Positions 60,521 to 64,000 of a stretch of 64,000 nt of DNA are shown piece by piece. Both the position numbers and the translations under genes were made by a program. How positions within the stretch are numbered: the stretch's first letter is position 1; each line of letters opens with the position of its first letter. The notes under the pieces were generated by a model that worked only from the letters and a program-made list of their open reading frames with translations, ran no database searches and was not told where the DNA came from. Source of the stretch: Streptomyces tanashiensis (GTDB taxonomy: Bacteria; Actinomycetota; Actinomycetes; Streptomycetales; Streptomycetaceae); assembly GCF_014648895.1 (NCBI RefSeq), contig NZ_BMRZ01000001.1:558001-622000 (forward strand), in the 5' to 3' direction.

Positions 60521-60931
60521 ATGATCGTCCCGCGCCGCGTCGCACTGCGGTCCCTGTTCGCCCTGGCCGTCACCGCCTTCACGGGTGGTGCGCTCGGCCG
60601 TGTCGCGACCCGCCCGGACCGACCGGGATCGGAGGGGGCGCGCGATCCGCACGCCTTCGACGAGATGTACCGGGGCCACCGGCTCCTGGGCTTCTCCGGC
60701 CCCGGGGGCGGGCCGACGGCCCTCGTCGACGGCCGTCCGCTGCATCTGATGCGCTGCGCCGACGGCGGCTGGGTCAGCCCGATCGACCACTACGAGTCCT
60801 GCCCGACGCCCCTGGCGGCCACCCGCGCGGCCGTGGACGAGCTGGGCACGGCCCGGCTCTCCCCGCTCGCGGGCGCCCACGGCGTCCCCACCGACCCGAC
60901 GGGAGGGAGCCCGCGTGGTGTACACGCGTAA
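60521..60931 (+). CDS. melC1: Tyrosinase copper chaperone (MelC1/caddie protein)
   Basis: 136 residues. The N-terminus has a Tat-like signal (VPRRVALRSLFALAVTAF). The caddie domain follows: HAFDEMYRGHRLLGF, ALVDGRPLHLMRCADGGWVSPIDHYESCPTPLAATRAAVDEL. It binds apo-tyrosinase, loads copper and exports the complex. It lacks the His-rich stretch between the two halves that is common in MelC1 and has two Cys there (MRC and ESC), so it is closer to the MelD1 type, as judged by recollection. ATG at 60521 follows AGGAGA. The end overlaps the tyrosinase gene by 17 bases. Confidence 0.88.
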   Translation: MIVPRRVALRSLFALAVTAFTGGALGRVATRPDRPGSEGARDPHAFDEMYRGHRLLGFSGPGGGPTALVDGRPLHLMRCADGGWVSPIDHYESCPTPLAATRAAVDELGTARLSPLAGAHGVPTDPTGGSPRGVHA

Positions 60932-61781
60932 GAACCAGCGCGATCTGACCGGCGCCGAGCGCCGCAAGTTCGTCGCCGCCGTCCTGGAGCTCAAGCGCAC
61001 CGGCGCGTACGACCGCTTCGTCCGCACCCACATCGACCACTACACGGCCGACGGCGAGGGCCGGCTGCGGATCGCCCACATGACGCCGAGCTTCCTGCCC
61101 TGGCACCGCAAGTTCCTGCTGGACTTCGAGACGGCCCTGCGCCGGATCGACCCGACGGTCTCCGTCCCGTACTGGGACTGGACCCGGGACAATTCTCCGG
61201 CCTCCTCGATCTGGCGCGAGGACTTCATGGGCGGCAACGGCCGGCGGGCCGACCTCCAGGTGATGACGGGCCCCTTCGCGCACGCCACCGGGCGGTGGAC
61301 GATCACCCAGTCGATGACCGACATCCGGTATCTGACCAGGGACTTCGGCCGCCCCCGGGACCCGATCACACTTCCCACCCCGGCCCAGCTCGACGCGGTG
61401 ATGCGCGAGCGGGTGTACGACGCGGCACCCTGGAACTCGACGAGCGCCACCGGTTTCCGCAACGCCCTGGAGGGCTGGGCGCCGGGCCGGGGCAACGAGC
61501 GCTTCCGGATCCACAACCGGGTGCACCGCTGGGTCGGCGGCCTCATGCTCGGCGGCGGCTCCGTGAACGACCCGGTCTTCTGGCTGCACCACTCCTTCGT
61601 CGACCTGATCTGGTCGCGCTGGCAGCAGCGGAACCCCGGGGCCGCCTATCTGCCGGCGGAACCGCCGCCCCTGGGGGACGCGCAGTACCGCAAGGTCGCC
61701 GCCCGGCACGAGCCGATGGCGCCCTGGGGCGTGACCCCCGCCTCGATGTTCGACCACAGCCGGATCTACCGGTACGCCTGA
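60915..61781 (+). CDS. melC2: Tyrosinase
   Basis: A 288-residue binuclear type 3 copper oxygenase that makes melanin precursors from tyrosine or other phenols; exported with MelC1. CuA ligands: His39 (THI), His55 (AHMTPSF), His64 (LPWHRKF). CuB: His200 and His204 (RIHNRVHRW) and His226 (WLHHSFVD). FGRP-like and PYWDWT are usual core positions. Two tandem GTG codons at 60915 and 60918 could start it. No signal peptide of its own, as is normal in this pair. Ends in a very strong hairpin. Confidence 0.96.
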   Translation: MVYTRKNQRDLTGAERRKFVAAVLELKRTGAYDRFVRTHIDHYTADGEGRLRIAHMTPSFLPWHRKFLLDFETALRRIDPTVSVPYWDWTRDNSPASSIWREDFMGGNGRRADLQVMTGPFAHATGRWTITQSMTDIRYLTRDFGRPRDPITLPTPAQLDAVMRERVYDAAPWNSTSATGFRNALEGWAPGRGNERFRIHNRVHRWVGGLMLGGGSVNDPVFWLHHSFVDLIWSRWQQRNPGAAYLPAEPPPLGDAQYRKVAARHEPMAPWGVTPASMFDHSRIYRYA

Positions 61782-61789
61782 GCCCACAG

Positions 61790-61828
61790 ACGGATGTCCC
61801 CCCGGCCGGCGGCCGGGGGGACATCCGT
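61790..61828. terminator. Bidirectional terminator
   Basis: ACGGATGTCCCCCCGGCC (61790-61807) pairs perfectly with 61811-61828, 18 bp with a 3-base loop, between convergent tyrosinase and chaplin genes. Confidence 0.95.
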
Positions 61829-61843
61829 GGGGAGCGAGGGGGA

Positions 61844-62122
61844 TCAGCCGCCGTAGCCGCCGTCACCGTGCCCGTGGCCGCCGTCGGCGTTGATGCAGGT
61901 GTTGCCGAACGCCGGGTTCAGCAGACCGATGACGTTGACGGTGTTGCCGCAGAGGTTGACCGGGACGTGGACCGGGACCTGGACGACGTTGCCGGAGGCG
62001 ACACCGGGCGAGTGGGCGGCGACGGCCTCGGCGCCCGAGTCGGCGACGGCGAGGCCGGCTCCGCTGAGGGCAACGGCACCCGTGCCGGCGAGAACAGCGG
62101 CAGCCTTCGCGATGCGAGACAT
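61844..62122 (-). CDS. Short chaplin
   Basis: 92 residues. Signal peptide at 1-29 (AKAAAVLAGTGAVALSGAGLAVA). The chaplin domain (about 41-78) is classic: GVASGNVVQVPVHVPVNLC, then GNTVNVIGLLNPAFGNTC, with Cys58 and Cys76 separated by 17 residues. Chaplins assemble into amphipathic amyloid films that let aerial hyphae leave the water surface. A Gly/His tail (GGHGHGDGGYGG) extends beyond the domain, unlike most short chaplins. ATG at 62122 follows AAGGAG at 6 bases. Confidence 0.95.
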   Translation of the reverse strand: MSRIAKAAAVLAGTGAVALSGAGLAVADSGAEAVAAHSPGVASGNVVQVPVHVPVNLCGNTVNVIGLLNPAFGNTCINADGGHGHGDGGYGG

Positions 62123-62422
62123 CAACAACTCCTTGGACGTGGAAAGCGACCGCAGGAATCACGGCCGTCACTCCCGTTCAACGCCGATCTCCGGACCGGG
62201 TCACGGCCTTTGGGCCGAACGGGAAGGGGAAAAACGAAAAAGATGGCCCGCGGCCCGAATGCCGTCCGCCGCCGGATACGACGGGACGCCTTCGGTCCGC
62301 GGGCCGCGGCCATGCGACAAGCCTTCTCTTGCAACGACCGACAACCCTTGGGGTGGCGGGGAAGAATCGTGTCTTCACCCGCCTGGTCACCGGTCGTACT
62401 AATGAACGGGGACGCGGATGCG
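62123..62422. other. Chaplin upstream region with a long inverted repeat
   Basis: No gene. It holds the chaplin promoter side and a 15-bp inverted repeat with one mismatch: 62245-62259 (GGCCCGCGGCCCGAA) and 62291-62305 (TTCGGTCCGCGGGCC), loop 31 bases. It may end transcription of the next minus-strand gene. Confidence 0.55.
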
Positions 62423-62935
62423 TCAGCCGGCGTCCGGCGCCAGACCCAGCTGGGGGTCGAGGGCTCCGCTGAGCACCGGGGTGAGCAGGCCGACCTGAGG
62501 CTTCGCCAGGTCCGGCAGCCCGGCGAGGCCGTTGCCGCTCGGGGCCTCCACCGGATTGCCGACGACGGCGCCGGGGGTGGCCGCCTTCATCTCCGAGTGC
62601 GGGCTGCTGAGCAGGGCGCGGCCTGGCTCGCTGCCCTTGAGGACCTCGGGCAGCGGCGCGTCGACGACGGTCTCCGGCAGGGTGCCGGTGAGCGGGACGC
62701 TGGGCAGGGCGACGTCCGGGAGCGCGCCGAGGCCCTTCTGGAAGCCGGTGGGTGCGCCGGGCATCGGGACGGGAACGCCGGTCGCCACGGTCGGCGCGTC
62801 CATCGGCAGCACCGGCTCCAGGCCCTGGAGCGGGAGGATCACCGGCGCCTCGACGGCGGCGGCGGGGGAGGCCAGGGCGGCGGAGGCGAGTGCGGTCATG
62901 AGGAGTCCCATGCCCGCGTGAGAACGCAGAGTCAT
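62423..62935 (-). CDS. Small secreted Pro/Leu-rich protein of unknown function
   Basis: 170 residues. Signal peptide about 1-28 (MTLRSHAGMGLLMTALAS, ASPAAAVEA). The mature part is Leu/Pro/Val/Gly-rich without Cys, with repeated LP.. segments (VILPLQGLEPVLPM, LPDVALPSVPLTGTLPE, LPDLAKPQVGLLTPVL). No family recognised. ATG at 62935; weak ribosome binding site. Lies between a chaplin and a surface protein, so a role in the aerial surface layer is a guess. Confidence 0.65.
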   Translation of the reverse strand: MTLRSHAGMGLLMTALASAALASPAAAVEAPVILPLQGLEPVLPMDAPTVATGVPVPMPGAPTGFQKGLGALPDVALPSVPLTGTLPETVVDAPLPEVLKGSEPGRALLSSPHSEMKAATPGAVVGNPVEAPSGNGLAGLPDLAKPQVGLLTPVLSGALDPQLGLAPDAG

Positions 62936-63052
62936 ACGAGGAGAACGAGCCCCTCGGCCGAAACGTCGCGGGACTAACCCGTGTGCAGCAACGCGCAGGG
63001 CCCTCACCGGTGAAGGCGAGGGCCCTGGTTGACGCGGTGCCGGCCTGGGGGA

Positions 63053-63919
63053 TCAGTGCCGGCGGGCGATACGTCCGCCGCGGAGGTAGACGACGGCGCC
63101 ACCGATGATCAGCGCGGCGCTGACCGCGGCCGCGCCCATGAGGGCGGCCTCGCTGCCGGTCTCGGGGAGCTGCGGGTGACCGGGGTGACCGGGCGTCGTC
63201 GGCGGCTGCGAGGGCTCGCACTCCTCGCCGTAACCGGACTCCTCGCACTCACCGGGCCCGCCGGGGTGGCCCGGCGGGGTGGTGTGGGTGGGAGGGGTCG
63301 TGGTCGGCGGGTTCGAGGGCTCGCACTCCTCGCCGTAACCGGACTCCTCGCACTCACCGGGCCCACCGGGGTGGGTCGGCGGAGTGGTGTGGGTGGGAGG
63401 GGTCGTGTGGGGAGGCCGCGTGGTCGGAGGGGTCGTGTGCGGAGGCCTCGTGGTCGGCGGGGTCGTGTGCGGAGGCCTCGTGGTCGGCGGAGTGGTGGTC
63501 GGAGGCGTCGTGGTCGGCGGAGTGGTGGTCGGGGGGTGCGTGGGCGGGTGCGTCGGGGGATGGGTCGGCGGGTGCGTCGGGGGATGCGTGGGCGGGTGCG
63601 TCGGCGGGTGCGTCGGGGGGTGGGTCGGCGGATGCGTGGGAGGCTCCGTCGGCTCACCGGGCTCCTCGCCGTAGCCGCCGGGGCCCTCCGCGTGGTCGCA
63701 GAGGTCGCCGACGGCTTCCGCGACGTAGCCCCCGAGCTCCATGCTCTTGCCGCAGACGTCCGCGGGCAGCGGGGCCTGGACATGGCCGGCCGCGCCGGAA
63801 CCGGGCCCGTCGCCCGCACCGGGGTGGGCGTTCGCGGCCAGGGCGAAGCCGCCGCTCAGCGACAGGATGCCGGTCGCTGCCGCCGCGGTGAGTACTTTCC
63901 TGCTGATGATGGACCGCAT
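63053..63919 (-). CDS. LPXTG surface protein with chaplin-like N-terminal domain and Pro/Thr/His repeats
   Basis: 288 residues. Signal peptide about 1-31. Residues 41-76 resemble a chaplin domain in pattern: SG at 41-42, VCGKSMELGGYVAEAVGDLC with Cys56 and Cys74, 17 residues apart and 13 after SG, the same spacings as the chaplin gene next door. About nine PPTH repeats, then PPTT and RPPHTT units, and two copies of an acidic Cys-containing block (ECEESGYGEEC). At the C-terminus is LPETG (251-255), a hydrophobic helix and basic RIARRH: a sortase signal. ATG at 63919 follows GAGGAAG. Likely covalently wall-attached; function unknown. Confidence 0.85.
   Translation of the reverse strand: MRSIISRKVLTAAAATGILSLSGGFALAANAHPGAGDGPGSGAAGHVQAPLPADVCGKSMELGGYVAEAVGDLCDHAEGPGGYGEEPGEPTEPPTHPPTHPPTHPPTHPPTHPPTHPPTHPPTHPPTHPPTTTPPTTTPPTTTPPTTRPPHTTPPTTRPPHTTPPTTRPPHTTPPTHTTPPTHPGGPGECEESGYGEECEPSNPPTTTPPTHTTPPGHPGGPGECEESGYGEECEPSQPPTTPGHPGHPQLPETGSEAALMGAAAVSAALIIGGAVVYLRGGRIARRH
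63209..63373. repeat. 60-nt duplication inside the LPXTG gene
   Basis: 63209-63268 and 63314-63373 are 60 bases each and differ at only one base. They encode the ECEESGYGEEC blocks separated by a Pro/Thr linker. Confidence 0.85.
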
Positions 63920-64000
63920 ACCGCTCTTCCTCTGGAGAAAGGGAGAGACCGGCGAGGATCCCCCCTCGCTCCGACCGGCCTGATCCGCAACGACGATTCA

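Noticed and set aside
63535..63650. CRISPR-like or microsatellite array
   Set aside because: The 12-bp periodicity is explained by PPTH codons in a real gene; there are no unique spacers.
63384..63674. Gly/Val-rich plus-strand frame (WVGGCVGG repeats)
   Set aside because: It is the reverse shadow of the PPTH repeats of the LPXTG protein, which has signal peptide and sorting signal.

Overview
The window is a 64 kb stretch of very GC-rich actinobacterial chromosome, almost certainly Streptomyces. The reasons are strong G/C third-position codon bias, many GTG starts, a TTA (bldA-type) codon in one regulatory gene, a chaplin, a DasR-type dre site before a chitinase, a copy of the dispersed GC-rich Streptomyces repeat, and oxyR-ahpCD and melC1-melC2 pairs. 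It reads as chromosomal core with normal gene density. I see no rRNA or tRNA gene, CRISPR array, insertion sequence or prophage.

Layout, 1-25 kb: a secreted GDSL esterase with a ricin-type lectin tail (cut by the window edge), fumC, a DUF402 protein, and a GAF/PP2C/HATPase phosphatase that carries a TTA codon. Next come a class A penicillin-binding protein, a PadR-ABC-FtsX operon, divergent oxyR and ahpCD, a membrane-anchored protein coupled to an AI-2E-type permease, a secreted SLT-type muralytic enzyme, a PIN-PhoH ATPase, a cis-prenyltransferase, an aldo/keto reductase, a prepilin peptidase, DUF192, a PIG-V-like mannosyltransferase, a DUF7674-like protein and an AbiEi/DUF559 protein.

25-35 kb (minus strand) is a Tad/Flp pilus locus, read from high to low coordinates: zinc-ribbon protein, CpaB, CpaE/TadZ, two TadE pseudopilins, TadA ATPase, a 24-residue micro-ORF, TadB, TadC, Flp pilin, a TadG-like protein with no normal start codon, a lipoprotein and an OmpA-domain protein. 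The likely processing peptidase is a few kb away.

35-48 kb: a dre-controlled GH18 chitinase, a Ser/Thr kinase and a secreted M14 carboxypeptidase. A two-sided D-amino-acid locus follows: RidA, IclR regulator and PfkB kinase on one strand; D-amino-acid deaminase and N-acyl-D-amino-acid deacylase on the other; a palindromic operator between them. Then come an MptB-like mannosyltransferase, a small membrane protein and an AlaA-type aminotransferase.

48-54 kb is a tightly coupled operon of unknown role: a 133-aa protein, a binding-protein-like membrane-anchored protein, TelA, a lipoprotein fusing a binding-protein fold to a VWA domain, and a 196-aa membrane protein. I regard this as the best candidate for an undescribed system.

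54-64 kb: a poly-gamma-glutamate hydrolase, GTP-dependent PEP carboxykinase, a TrhA/hemolysin III protein with a TetR regulator, a DUF5949-VKOR-GH26 operon, tyrosinase with its copper chaperone, a short chaplin, a secreted protein, and a sortase-type LPETG surface protein whose N-terminus looks like a diverged chaplin domain. Most convergent gene pairs are separated by strong perfect hairpins, listed as terminators.
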